From Ancylobacter koreensis (lineage in GTDB: Bacteria > Pseudomonadota > Alphaproteobacteria > Rhizobiales > Xanthobacteraceae), in NCBI RefSeq assembly GCF_023016525.1, contig NZ_JALKCG010000008.1:62001-126000 (forward strand): a DNA stretch of 64,000 bases, given 5' to 3'. Position 1 is the stretch's first letter; the number at the start of each line of letters is the position of its first letter. A program made the position numbers and the translations under genes. Positions 34,448-43,237 of the stretch are shown piece by piece. The notes under the pieces are model-generated. The model saw nothing but the letters and a program-made list of their open reading frames with translations, ran no database searches and was not told the origin of the DNA.

Positions 34448-34855
34448 TTATTCAATAATCTGCACGACGCGGTGCGTCGAGGGATCGACCAGCACGGTGC
34501 GGTCGTTCACCACGGTGTAGCGGTACTTGGTGGTGCCGTATTCGGCCGGCACCTCGTAGTACCGCACGCCGGACGCCGGCAGCTCGGCGCCGACCACGAC
34601 CTCACGCTCATAGGCGTAGGACGGTACGCGCTCCTCCACCACATACTGGCGGAACGGCCTGCGCTGGGCATCCGAGATGCCGCCGACAACCGCGCCGGCG
34701 ACGCCGCCGACAACCGCGCCGACCGGGCCGCCGACCAGCGCGCCGCCAACGGCGCCGGTCGTCGCGCCGGCCGCCGTGCCCGCACCGTCCTGAGCATTCG
34801 CCACTACAGGCGCGGCAATAAGCAGGGAAGCTGCAATAATCGCATGACGTATCAT
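34448..34855 (-). CDS. Exported DUF1236 protein with a glycine-zipper segment
   Basis: A 135-residue protein. A signal peptide (MIRHAIIAASLLIAAPVVAN, cleavage near ANAQ) is followed by a Gly/Ala/Val-rich zipper (residues about 23-55, with GGALVGGPVGAVVGGVAG), and then a DUF1236 C-terminal domain (RYYEVPAEYGTTKYRYTVVND, VLVDPSTHRVVQII). ATG 34855 has a CAGGAGA ribosome-binding site. DUF1236 proteins are common in Hyphomicrobiales and probably act in the envelope. Confidence 0.88.
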   Translation of the reverse strand: MIRHAIIAASLLIAAPVVANAQDGAGTAAGATTGAVGGALVGGPVGAVVGGVAGAVVGGISDAQRRPFRQYVVEERVPSYAYEREVVVGAELPASGVRYYEVPAEYGTTKYRYTVVNDRTVLVDPSTHRVVQIIE

Positions 34856-34953
34856 CGTATTCTCCTGTCGCCCCTTAGCCGTCGTTCGCGGCATCTTAAC
34901 GAATGGAACGCAGATGCGTTCCATCGTCGGCAGAAGAGACTCCGGATGATCTG

Positions 34954-36219
34954 TCAGCTAGAGGTATCCGAGAGAGGAACATCAGCACGGAACAATCGGC
35001 CCCGCTCGGCGAACAGGACGAAGACCAGCGCGCCGAGGGCGAGCGCGACGAAACCCAGCGTCAGCGGCAGCGTCGTGCCGTCGAAATGCTGGCCCAGCGC
35101 GAAGCCGAACAGCGCCCCGCCCACCGTGCTGACGAAGCCGAGCACCGAGGAGGCAGTGCCGGCGACATGGCCGACCGGCTCCATCGCCATCGAGTTGAAG
35201 TTTGAGACCATCAGGCCGAAGCAGAACATCATCGCCCCCTGCAGGGCCGAGAAGGTCCAGATGTTCTCCACCCCCGCCAGCACGATGGCGGCGTGGACCA
35301 GCGTGACGCCGAGATAACCGGCCAGCGCGAAATGCGAGACCCGCCGCATGCCGAGCTTCTCGACCACGCGGGCATTGAGCAGCGAGGAGGCGGCCATGAA
35401 CACCGCGATACCCGCGAAGATCAGCGTGAACAGTTCCTCGGACTTGAAGGCGTCGGCGAAGATCTGCTGCGCCGAGTTGATGAAGCCGAACAGCCCGCCC
35501 ATCGCCATCGTCATCGCCAGCATGTAGCCGATGGTGACGCGGCTGCGCACGATCAGCCCGAAGGCATGGGAGATGCCCGCGAAGGAGATCGGCGAGCGAT
35601 CCTCCGGGTGCAGGGTCTCCGGCAGGCGCCACAGCGTCCATACCAGCAGCACGACGCCGAGCAGGCACAGCATGAGGAAGATCGCCCGCCACGGCGCCAC
35701 GATCATGATCGCCTGCCCGATGGAGGGCGCCAGCACCGGCACCGACAGGAAGACGAGGAAGGCCAGAGACATCACCCGCGCCATGTGCGAGCCGGAATAG
35801 CAGTCGCGCACGATGGTGATGGCGAGGATGCGGGTCGAGGCCGAGCCGACGCCCTGGAGCACCCGCGCCGCCAGCATCACCTCCAGCGAGCCGGCGAAGA
35901 TCGCCCCCACCGAGGCGGCGGTGTAAAGCGCGAGGCCGAACACCAGCACGGCGCGGCGCCCGAAGCGGTCGGCCAGCGTGCCGTAGACGAGTTGCGCCGC
36001 GCCGAAGCCGAGCAGATAGGCCGTGACGATCAGCTGGGTGTGGTTGGCGGTGTCGATGGCGAGCGAATGGCCGATGGCGGGCAGCGCCGGCAGCATCGAA
36101 TCGATGGCGATGGCGTTGGTCGCCATCAGCCCGGCGATGAACAGCACGAATTCGCGAAATCCCATGCCGGGATGCGGAGAGGCGGCGGCCTTCTCCGGCG
36201 TGGGGGCGTGCATGCTCAT
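34954..36219 (-). CDS. Bcr/CflA family multidrug efflux MFS transporter
   Basis: A 421-residue proton-coupled exporter with 12 predicted helices. Seen: TNAIAIDSMLPALPAIG in helix 1 (DxxLPALP is typical of Bcr/CflA), YGTLADRFGRRAVLVFGL (MFS motif A) and LQGVGSASTRILAITIVRD (the Bcr-type motif C region). The substrate is unknown; family members export bicyclomycin, chloramphenicol and dipeptides. A second ATG two codons downstream is possible. It is monocistronic. Confidence 0.92.
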   Translation of the reverse strand: MSMHAPTPEKAAASPHPGMGFREFVLFIAGLMATNAIAIDSMLPALPAIGHSLAIDTANHTQLIVTAYLLGFGAAQLVYGTLADRFGRRAVLVFGLALYTAASVGAIFAGSLEVMLAARVLQGVGSASTRILAITIVRDCYSGSHMARVMSLAFLVFLSVPVLAPSIGQAIMIVAPWRAIFLMLCLLGVVLLVWTLWRLPETLHPEDRSPISFAGISHAFGLIVRSRVTIGYMLAMTMAMGGLFGFINSAQQIFADAFKSEELFTLIFAGIAVFMAASSLLNARVVEKLGMRRVSHFALAGYLGVTLVHAAIVLAGVENIWTFSALQGAMMFCFGLMVSNFNSMAMEPVGHVAGTASSVLGFVSTVGGALFGFALGQHFDGTTLPLTLGFVALALGALVFVLFAERGRLFRADVPLSDTSS

Positions 36220-36373
36220 GACGGAATCCGTGCGTTGGCTCTACCGGCGGGCTGTCCGGCGGCGGGGCGCCGGGCCGCCTTATCGCGCAGATTCCCGCCC
36301 GGCCCTATAGACCGGAAGTCACAATCGCGGTGAATTCGCCTCCCCCGCGCGGTGCACGGGAGGGATCAAGGGT

Positions 36374-37786
36374 TCAGAACTGCGGCGGGCCCATGTTGAG
36401 GGGGGGCGGCTCGAACTGGGGAATGTTCAGCTCGATGGTCGCCGGGTCGACCGTCGGCCCGGCGCTGATCCAGTAGGTCACGGCATCCGGCCACATGATG
36501 ACCACGACCACGAGGATGAGTTGCATGAACAGCCACGGGATCGCGCCCCAGTAGATCTGCGAGGTGCGGATCGACTTCGGCGCGATGCCGCGCAGATAGA
36601 ACAGCGCGAAGCCGAAGGGCGGATGCATGAAGGCGGTCTGCATGTTCACGCACAGCAGGACGCCGAACCAGATCAGGTTGATGTCCAGCTTGATCGCCAC
36701 CGGCACCAGCAGCGGCACGATGATGAAGGCGATCTCGAAGAAATCGAGGAAGAAGGCGATGAAGAACACGAAGACGTTGACGAAGATCAGGAAGCCGAGC
36801 CGGCCGCCGGGCAGCTGCGAGAGCATGTGCTCGATCCACAGCGCACCGTCCATGCCCTGGAAGACAAGGCTGAACACGGTGGCACCGATGAGGATGAACA
36901 CCACCATGGCGGTCAGCCGACCGGTGGACGCCATGGCCTGACGCACCAGCGGCCAGGTCAGGCGCCGATGCAGCGCCGCCAGCACGATGGCGCCCACCGC
37001 GCCCATGGCGCCGGCTTCAGTCGGGGTTGCAAGGCCCATGGCCAGCGTGCCGAGCACCAGCATGATCAGCACGATGGAGGGGATCATCCCCCACAGCACC
37101 TGCTTGACCAGCGGCCAGCCGCCCTCGCCGATGGCCTCCGGCGGCAGCGGCGGCATGTGGTGCGGCTTGATGAGCGAGAGCACGAAGACATAGGCGAGGA
37201 AGATCAGCACCTGCAGCATCGAGGGGCCGATGGCGCCGAGATACATGTCGCCCACCGGCTTGCCGAGCTGTTCGGCAAGGATGATCAGCACCAGCGAGGG
37301 CGGGATGAGCTGGGTGATGGTGCCGGAGGCCGCGATGACGCCCGTGGCGAGCTTCTGGTCGTAGCCGTAGCGCATCATGACGGGGAGCGAGATCACGCCC
37401 ATCGCGATGACCGAGGCCGCCACCGTGCCGGTGATGGCGCCGAGGATGGCGCCGACCACGATCACCGCATAGGCGAGCCCACCCGGCACCCGGCCGAACA
37501 GCTTGCCGGTACCCTCCAGCAAATCCTCGGCGAGCCCGCAGCGCTCCAGAATGGCGCCCATGAAGGTGAAGAACGGGATGGCCAGCAGCAGGTCGTTCGA
37601 GATGATGCCGTAGAAGCGCAGCGGCAGCGCCTGCAGGAAGCTCGGATGGAAATGCTCGGTGAGTATGCCGATGGAGCCGAAGAACAGCCCGACCGCGATC
37701 AGCGAGAAGGCCACGGGAAAGCCGATGATCATGAAGCAGATCATGCCGGCGAACATCAGCGGGGGCATCACGCCGTAGGAGAACAT
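36374..37786 (-). CDS. dctM: TRAP transporter large permease (DctM type)
   Basis: A 470-residue membrane protein of the DctM family with about 12-14 helices, including AIPFFTFMGAILERCGLAEDLLEGTGKLFGR, TGTVAASVIAMGVISLPVMMRYGY, ASGTITQLIPPSLVLIILAEQLG and a C-terminal MQTAFMHPPFGFALFYLRG. It uses a Na+ or H+ gradient to import substrates delivered by a binding protein. The Pro-rich tail beyond residue 440 is longer than usual. It lies 58 bases after dctQ. The substrate-binding DctP gene is not in the window, so the substrate is unknown. Confidence 0.9.
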   Translation of the reverse strand: MFSYGVMPPLMFAGMICFMIIGFPVAFSLIAVGLFFGSIGILTEHFHPSFLQALPLRFYGIISNDLLLAIPFFTFMGAILERCGLAEDLLEGTGKLFGRVPGGLAYAVIVVGAILGAITGTVAASVIAMGVISLPVMMRYGYDQKLATGVIAASGTITQLIPPSLVLIILAEQLGKPVGDMYLGAIGPSMLQVLIFLAYVFVLSLIKPHHMPPLPPEAIGEGGWPLVKQVLWGMIPSIVLIMLVLGTLAMGLATPTEAGAMGAVGAIVLAALHRRLTWPLVRQAMASTGRLTAMVVFILIGATVFSLVFQGMDGALWIEHMLSQLPGGRLGFLIFVNVFVFFIAFFLDFFEIAFIIVPLLVPVAIKLDINLIWFGVLLCVNMQTAFMHPPFGFALFYLRGIAPKSIRTSQIYWGAIPWLFMQLILVVVVIMWPDAVTYWISAGPTVDPATIELNIPQFEPPPLNMGPPQF

Positions 37787-37844
37787 GCGGGGCTCGCGCG
37801 TCGGGAAAGGGAGAGGAAGGCGGGCGCTTCGGCGTGCCGGCCGG

Positions 37845-38384
37845 CTACTGCAGCGGCTTCTCGTAGTCGGTCTCGATCTCGATGGCGCCGGTGAGCGCCG
37901 CAACGCGCTTGATCAGCTCCGAGACGCCCTGGATGGTGAGGAGCGCGAAGCCGAGCGGCAGCAGCAGCTTGGCCGGCCAGAGGATCAGCCCCCCCGCATT
38001 CTGCGACACCTCGTCGGAGACGAAGGACTGCCAGAAGAATGGAAAGCTCAGCCAGGACAGGTAGATGCCGGCGGGGATCAGGATCAGCGTGAAGCCGAGC
38101 GTGTCGATCCACAGCCGGGCGCGCGGCGACACCGACATGTAGAGCAGGTCGACGCGCACATGCTCATTGCGCTTGAGCGTATAGGGCGCGCCAAGCAGCA
38201 CGACCGCGCCGAACAGATACCACTGGATCTCCAGCAGCCCGTTGGTGCTGTAGCTCAGGAGATAGCGCACCGTGGCGTTGCCCGCGCTGATGAGGCAGGC
38301 GAACAGCACGCAGTAATCCGCGATCCAGCCGAACTTCTCGTTCAGCCCGTCAATGACGCGGCTGAAGGCCAGCAGCCCTCCCAT
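37845..38384 (-). CDS. dctQ: TRAP transporter small permease (DctQ type)
   Basis: A 179-residue protein with four helices. Typical features are FGWIADYCVLFACLISAGNATVRY, SYSTNGLLEIQWYLFGAVVLLGAPYTLKRNEHVRVDLLY and a final GFALLTIQGVSELIKR. It forms the membrane complex with the large permease downstream. ATG 38384 has a GAGGGGG ribosome-binding site; an in-frame ATG 51 bases upstream looks weaker. The 243 bases upstream hold no gene that I can see. Confidence 0.9.
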   Translation of the reverse strand: MGGLLAFSRVIDGLNEKFGWIADYCVLFACLISAGNATVRYLLSYSTNGLLEIQWYLFGAVVLLGAPYTLKRNEHVRVDLLYMSVSPRARLWIDTLGFTLILIPAGIYLSWLSFPFFWQSFVSDEVSQNAGGLILWPAKLLLPLGFALLTIQGVSELIKRVAALTGAIEIETDYEKPLQ

Positions 38385-38627
38385 CGCATCCCCCTCGTTC
38401 TGGTCGACTTTTGTCGTTGCGTCCGGAGGCTGCAATCGCCGCCCCGGCCGATCGGGGCAAGATAGACCATCGTCTCACGCAGTTTAACCCGGCAGAGGCC
38501 CAGCGCCCCCCGCGCGGATCAAACGCGCACAAGGTGTTGCGCATATGTCCCGGCCGTAACAGAGCTTGCCGCTGCGGCATCCCGGGGTGGAAGCAGCGGC
38601 CGCGTCCCCGGTTGAACGCTGCGGGGC

Positions 38628-39521
38628 TCAGGCGTGGCGCGACCAGCCGACCAGCGCGCGCTCCAGCAGGCGTATGCCGAGCTCCAGCGCGAAGGCCACG
38701 GCCGCGATCACCACGATGCCGGCCACCACCACGTCGGTCGCGAGGAAATTCGCCGCCGACTGGATCATGAAGCCGACGCCGCGCGTCGCCGCGACCAGCT
38801 CGGCCGCCACCAGCGTCGACCAGCCGGCGCCGAGCGCGATGCGCGTACCGGTGAGGATGGAGGGCAGCGCCGAGGGCAGGACCACCAGCCGCAGGAGCTG
38901 CGCCGGCGTCGCCCCGAGCGCGCGGGCGATGTTCAGCCGGTCCTTCGCCACGCCCTGCGCGCCCGCGGCGGTGGCGATGACGATGGGCGGCAGCATGGCG
39001 AGGCCGATCACCAGCACCTTTGCCGTCTCGCCGATGCCGGCCCAGATGATGACCAGCGGCAGATAGGCGAGAGGCGGGATTGGCCGCAGGAATTCGATGA
39101 TCGGATCGAGAATGCCGCGCCCCACCGTCGACAGGCCGATGGCGAGCCCCGCCGGCACGCCGATGACCAGCGCCGCCGCCAGCGCGGCGAACACGCGAAA
39201 CAGGCTGGCCGCCAGATGCTGGGCCAGCGTGGCGTCGACGAAGCCCTCGGTGGCGATGCGCCAGAGCCGGCTCGCCACGCTCTGCGGCGAGGGCAGAAAC
39301 AGCGCCGGCACTGCGCCCGAGGCGCTCGCCGCCCACCAGGACGCCAGCAGAACGGTGATCGTCGCGGCGGAGATCCACAGCCGCGCATGGCCGGGACGGG
39401 GCTGAAGGGAGACCTGCCGGGCGGCGGCAGCGCGTGATTCGGCGCCGCGTGGCACGCCTTCGGCCAGCACGACGAGGGGCACCGCGATGTCGGGCACCGC
39501 GACGGGCGAGGAAGGGCTCAT
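38628..39521 (-). CDS. tauC: Taurine/sulfonate-type ABC transporter permease
   Basis: A 297-residue permease of the SsuC/TauC/NitT class. A Pro-rich cytoplasmic N-terminus of about 48 residues precedes six helices. The ABC-interaction (EAA) loop is ARALGATPAQLLRLVVLPSALPSILTGTRIALGAGW. The start overlaps the tauB stop in an ATGA arrangement. It forms the importer with TauA and TauB. Confidence 0.9.
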   Translation of the reverse strand: MSPSSPVAVPDIAVPLVVLAEGVPRGAESRAAAARQVSLQPRPGHARLWISAATITVLLASWWAASASGAVPALFLPSPQSVASRLWRIATEGFVDATLAQHLAASLFRVFAALAAALVIGVPAGLAIGLSTVGRGILDPIIEFLRPIPPLAYLPLVIIWAGIGETAKVLVIGLAMLPPIVIATAAGAQGVAKDRLNIARALGATPAQLLRLVVLPSALPSILTGTRIALGAGWSTLVAAELVAATRGVGFMIQSAANFLATDVVVAGIVVIAAVAFALELGIRLLERALVGWSRHA

Positions 39522-40297
39522 GGCTCGGCTCCGGTGAAGATGACCTCACGCAGCCGCTCGCGGGCGGCGGCGAATTCCGGCGTGGACTTGATGCGCCCGC
39601 CGCCGCCATCGGCCAGCGCGGCACGCCCGAAGGCGGCGGGCTCGTCGAGCACGATGCGCCCCGGTCGCCCGGCCAGCACGACGATGCGGGTGCCCAGATA
39701 AAGCGCCTCATCGAGGCCGTGGGTGACGAAGAGGATGGTCTTGCGTGTGCGCTGCCAGACGCCGAGCACCAGATCCTGCATCTGCTCGCGGGTCAGCGCG
39801 TCGAGCGCGCCGAGCGGCTCGTCCATCAGAAGAATGTCGGGATCGGCGACGAGGGCGCGGGCGAGGCTCACGCGCTGCCTCTGGCCGCCGGAAAGCTGCC
39901 ACACCGCGTGGTCGCCCTTGCCTTCCAGCCCGACGAGGCGCAGCGCCTCCTCGGCGCGGGCGTCGCGCTCGGCTGTCCCGACGCCGCGCAGCCGCAGGCC
40001 GAAGCCGACATTGCGGCGCGCATTGAGCCAAGGGAACAGCGCATCGGTCTGGAGCACCACGCCGCGGTCGCGGCCCGGCCCCTCGATGCGCCGGCGGTCG
40101 ACCCAGATCTCGCCGCTGGTCGGCGGATGGAAGCCTGCCACGGCGTTGAGCAGGGTGGACTTGCCGCAGCCCGAGGCGCCCAGCAGCGCGACGAACTCGC
40201 CCGGCGCGACGCTCAGGCCGATATCGTCGAGAACCTTGTTCTGCCCGCCGTCCGGCGCGGGAAAGCTCACACCCAGTCGAAAGATCGTCAGCTTCAT
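39518..40297 (-). CDS. tauB: Taurine/sulfonate-type ABC transporter ATP-binding protein
   Basis: A 259-residue ABC ATPase. Seen: Walker A LLGASGCGKSTLLNAVAG, a Q-loop in RGVVLQTDALFPWLNARRNVGFGL, signature [15 protein letters not shown], Walker B ILLMDEPLGALD, and switch FVTHGLDEALYLGTR. The Q-loop form VLQTDALFPWLN matches TauB. It overlaps tauC by 4 bases. ATG 40297 was preferred over an upstream start lacking family similarity. Confidence 0.92.
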   Translation of the reverse strand: MKLTIFRLGVSFPAPDGGQNKVLDDIGLSVAPGEFVALLGASGCGKSTLLNAVAGFHPPTSGEIWVDRRRIEGPGRDRGVVLQTDALFPWLNARRNVGFGLRLRGVGTAERDARAEEALRLVGLEGKGDHAVWQLSGGQRQRVSLARALVADPDILLMDEPLGALDALTREQMQDLVLGVWQRTRKTILFVTHGLDEALYLGTRIVVLAGRPGRIVLDEPAAFGRAALADGGGGRIKSTPEFAAARERLREVIFTGAEP

Positions 40298-40446
40298 TGC
40301 AGGGCCCGCCGTTCCAGTCGCGGCTCGAAAGGAAGAAAGTGGCCCGGCCGTCTCGCCGGAGGGACGAGGCATGCCGGGCCAAGGTACACTGCGGACTCTC
40401 ACCCAGCCGCAGCGCTCGGGAACTCAGGAGGTCGGAAAAGGAAGGC

Positions 40447-41463
40447 TCAGTTCAGCTTGGCGGCCTGCTCGGCCGGCGCGCGGCTGACATAGGGGCCGTA
40501 GTCCTTCAGCACGGCCTCGATGCGGCCCTGCTCCTTGAGGAAATTCGCCGTGGCGACGATAGCTTCCACCGTGCCGCCGCCCAGCAGCGCCTCGGAGAGC
40601 TGGTCCTGCAGCAGCGGGAACTTGTTGCCCTTCAGCAGCTCGGGAATCTCCTCCGGCTTGGCGCCGGTGAGCTTGGCGATGGCGGCGACCTGCGGCGAAC
40701 CCACGGTCCAGCTCGCGCCGTTCTTGGCGTAGTCGGCGTAGGAGTCGGCCGTCACCTTGACGAATTCGGCGACCACCTCGGGATTCTTTTTCGTGAAGTC
40801 CGTGCGGGCGATCCAGGCGTCGAAGGTCGGGGCGCCCCACTTGGCGACGTCGGCGGAGGAGGCGAAGACCTTGCCGTTCTCCTTGATCTTGCCGAGCGCG
40901 GGATCCCAGACATAGGCGGCGTCGATGTCGCCGCGGGTGAAGGCGGCGGCGATCTCCGGCGGGCGCAGGTTCAGGATCTCGACGCTCTTGGGATCGACGC
41001 CCCAGTGCTTCAGCGCCGCCAGCAGCGAATAATGCGTGGTGGAGACGAAGGGCACGGCGACCTTCTTGCCCTTGAAGTCCGCCGGCTTCTCGATGCCAGA
41101 GCCGTTGCGCACGACGAGCGCCTCGGCATCACCGAGCAGAGCGGCGACATAGATGGTCTCGATGGGCAGTTCGCGGCTGGCGGCGGCGGCGAGCGGCGAG
41201 GAGCCGACATAACCGATCTGGACGTCGCCCGAGGCGATGGCGGCGATCACGTCGGCGCCGCTGTCGAACTTGCGCCAGTTGATCCTGGCCTTGGTGGCCT
41301 TCTCATAGGCGCCGGCGGCCTGGGCAACTTTGGCCGGGTCGGCGCCGGTCTGGTAGCCGATGGTCAGCTCGGCGGCCTGCGCGGCACCGAGGCCGGAGCC
41401 GGCGGCCAGCAGGCCGAGCGCGGCCGTGGCGGCGAAAACGCCGCGTCGGGAAAGCTTGAACAT
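40447..41463 (-). CDS. tauA: Taurine/sulfonate-type substrate-binding protein
   Basis: A 338-residue periplasmic binding protein of the TauA family. The N-terminus carries SRRGVFAATAALGLLAAGS, a Tat-like or Sec signal (cleavage near AQAAE). The mature part has LTIGYQTGADPAKVAQA, FDSGADVIAAIASGDVQIGYVGSSPLAAAAS, the hinge KGKKVAVPFVSTTHYSLLAAL and DIDAAYVWDPALGKIKENG. The ssuD gene nearby suggests that the true ligands are alkanesulfonates or taurine. Confidence 0.92.
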   Translation of the reverse strand: MFKLSRRGVFAATAALGLLAAGSGLGAAQAAELTIGYQTGADPAKVAQAAGAYEKATKARINWRKFDSGADVIAAIASGDVQIGYVGSSPLAAAASRELPIETIYVAALLGDAEALVVRNGSGIEKPADFKGKKVAVPFVSTTHYSLLAALKHWGVDPKSVEILNLRPPEIAAAFTRGDIDAAYVWDPALGKIKENGKVFASSADVAKWGAPTFDAWIARTDFTKKNPEVVAEFVKVTADSYADYAKNGASWTVGSPQVAAIAKLTGAKPEEIPELLKGNKFPLLQDQLSEALLGGGTVEAIVATANFLKEQGRIEAVLKDYGPYVSRAPAEQAAKLN

Positions 41464-41660
41464 GTTGCGAATTTCCGTGTCTGGGGCCGTCGGGGCGCGC
41501 CGTTGCGCCTCATCGTGGCCGTCTGGTGTCCTGCGGGTTATGGAAGATCGGCGCTCAGCCGCGTCGACAGGTCCAGGTCATTGAAGTGCCCCCATGCACG
41601 ACGCCGGCGGGCCCCTGCCCTCCCGCCGCCTGTCGGCGGCGCCCCTGCGTCGTTGATGTG

Positions 41661-41725
41661 ATGACACCAGAAGGCGGGGAGGTCGTCAATTAGTTTTCTA
41701 GTTTTCTAGTAGATTATTTTCTGTT
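41661..41725 (-). promoter_or_regulatory. Possible tauA promoter with AT-rich upstream element
   Basis: Minus strand: TTGACG (complement of 41684-41689), a 17-base spacer, and TGTCAT (complement of 41661-41666), followed by a leader of about 200 bases to tauA. The -10-like hexamer is weak. Immediately upstream, at 41690-41725, lies an AT-rich tract with the 8-mer GTTTTCTA twice in tandem (plus-strand orientation), a likely activator-binding site. The remainder of the 331-base gap 41464-41794 shows only the hairpin at 41757. Confidence 0.35.
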
Positions 41726-41756
41726 CGCCGAAAGAGCCTTTCCGCCCGGCATGCAC

Positions 41757-41777
41757 GGTGAGGGACAGTCCCTCACC
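41757..41777. terminator. Hairpin downstream of the flavoprotein gene
   Basis: GGTGAGGGA, loop CAG, TCCCTCACC: a perfect 9-base stem 18 bases beyond the stop of the minus-strand flavoprotein gene. There is no U-tract. It may separate the ssuD unit from tauABC or protect the 3' end. Confidence 0.55.
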
Positions 41778-41794
41778 GCCCACTCAGGCGGCGA

Positions 41795-43237
41795 TTACGG
41801 CGCCTCGACCGCGAGGTGCACCGTCGGCACGGCCTCAGCGTCGAGCCGGGCAGTGACGCCCGCCGCGATGCGGATGGCGTAGTTGGTCACATCAGGCAGG
41901 CCCATCAGTTCGCCCACCGTGCCACGCGCCAGCGGGCCGGCGACGAACAGATCGTCCCGCGCCGTGCCGTCGGTGCCGATGGCGCGGCCGTCCGGCGTCA
42001 CGTCGATGCCGAGCCGCAGCGGGTCGGGCCGGGCGAGGCCGGCGGCCGCCAGCGCAGAGAGTACCGGCGAGTCTGCGAAGACGCGCCCATGCGCCGGCCC
42101 GGTCGCCACCACCACGGCGTCGAACCGCTCGGTGGAAACCTCACCGCTGCGGCGCGCGCGCAGCGCGACCTCGATCGTCTCGCCGTGGCGCTCGACCGAT
42201 TTCAGCGAGGCGGCGCGCAGGCTCAGCCTCCCCTCGGCGAGGCGACGGTCGAGCCCGGCCTCGACCTGCGGGGCGATGCGGAAGCGGTGAACATCCCAGA
42301 ACGGGCGGATATGGCGCAGCAGCCGCGCCCGCTCGGCGGGCGGCAGCGCCTTCCAGATCGCGCTGCCCTGCAGGCGGACCTGATCGAGCACACAGTGCCA
42401 GCTCTTGCCCTGCGCCTGCGCAGCGCGGACCGTCGCGCGCACCCGGGCGACGAGTTCGCGCGTCGTGCGCGCCGGCGGGTCGGTGAAGTCGCCATAGGGA
42501 TCGTGCGCCTCGGCGGGATGGCCGCGCGAGCGCAGGCCCCGGCGCGAGATGGCGACGATCTCACCGCGATGGCCGAGCCGGTCGAGGCTCGCCACGATAT
42601 CCGCCATGGTCAGGCCAGTGCCGACGATCAGCACCCGGTCGTCCGGGCGGATCGCCTCCAGCCTCTCCGTCTGCCAGGGGTCGCGGACATAACGGGGATG
42701 GCCGGTGAGCGCGCGGTCGAGCGCGGCGGGCGGGCTCGGCGCCACATGGGCCACGGCGAGCACGACGACGCGCGCGATCACCTGGGTCCCCTCCGAGGCG
42801 AGGATGCGGTAGCCGTCCGCGACCGGCACGACCTCGGTCGCGCTCGCCCGCAGATGGACGACGCGCTCGCCCAGCGCGGCAATCTCCTGCGCCACATAGG
42901 CGCCGAAGGCGGCGCGGGCGGGGAAGTTGCGTCCGTCCGGCATGCGCGCGTCGGGATCGGCGGCGAGGAGGCCCGAACGTTCGAACCACTCGTTGAAATG
43001 CTCGGGCCGGTCGGGAATCAGCGACATGCGGGTCGCGGGCACATTGACCCGGTGGCTCGGATCGGCCGCCCCGTAGGCGAGGCCGCGCCCGATCTCGGCG
43101 CGCGGCTCGACGACGATCACCCGCTCCGTCTCGGGGCGCTGGCGCAACAGGTGCCACGCGACGGCGGCGCCGGAGAACCCGCCGCCGACAATGGCGACCG
43201 GGACGCGCACCTCCCCGTTCTGGGCCGTGGCGCTCAC
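41795..43237 (-). CDS. FAD/NAD(P)-binding protein coupled to ssuD
   Basis: A 480-residue flavoprotein of the FAD/NAD(P)-binding domain 9 type (pfam13454-like). Seen: an N-terminal FAD fold [20 protein letters not shown], then [23 protein letters not shown], a second dinucleotide site [36 protein letters not shown], and [10 protein letters not shown] near residue 385. The GTG start overlaps the ssuD stop (GTGA), so the two proteins are translationally coupled. Related proteins are often called hydroxyacylglutathione hydrolase or pyridine nucleotide-disulfide oxidoreductase without evidence. A role in sulfonate oxidation or flavin supply is inference; no ssuE flavin reductase is present. Confidence 0.8.
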   Translation of the reverse strand: MSATAQNGEVRVPVAIVGGGFSGAAVAWHLLRQRPETERVIVVEPRAEIGRGLAYGAADPSHRVNVPATRMSLIPDRPEHFNEWFERSGLLAADPDARMPDGRNFPARAAFGAYVAQEIAALGERVVHLRASATEVVPVADGYRILASEGTQVIARVVVLAVAHVAPSPPAALDRALTGHPRYVRDPWQTERLEAIRPDDRVLIVGTGLTMADIVASLDRLGHRGEIVAISRRGLRSRGHPAEAHDPYGDFTDPPARTTRELVARVRATVRAAQAQGKSWHCVLDQVRLQGSAIWKALPPAERARLLRHIRPFWDVHRFRIAPQVEAGLDRRLAEGRLSLRAASLKSVERHGETIEVALRARRSGEVSTERFDAVVVATGPAHGRVFADSPVLSALAAAGLARPDPLRLGIDVTPDGRAIGTDGTARDDLFVAGPLARGTVGELMGLPDVTNYAIRIAAGVTARLDAEAVPTVHLAVEAP

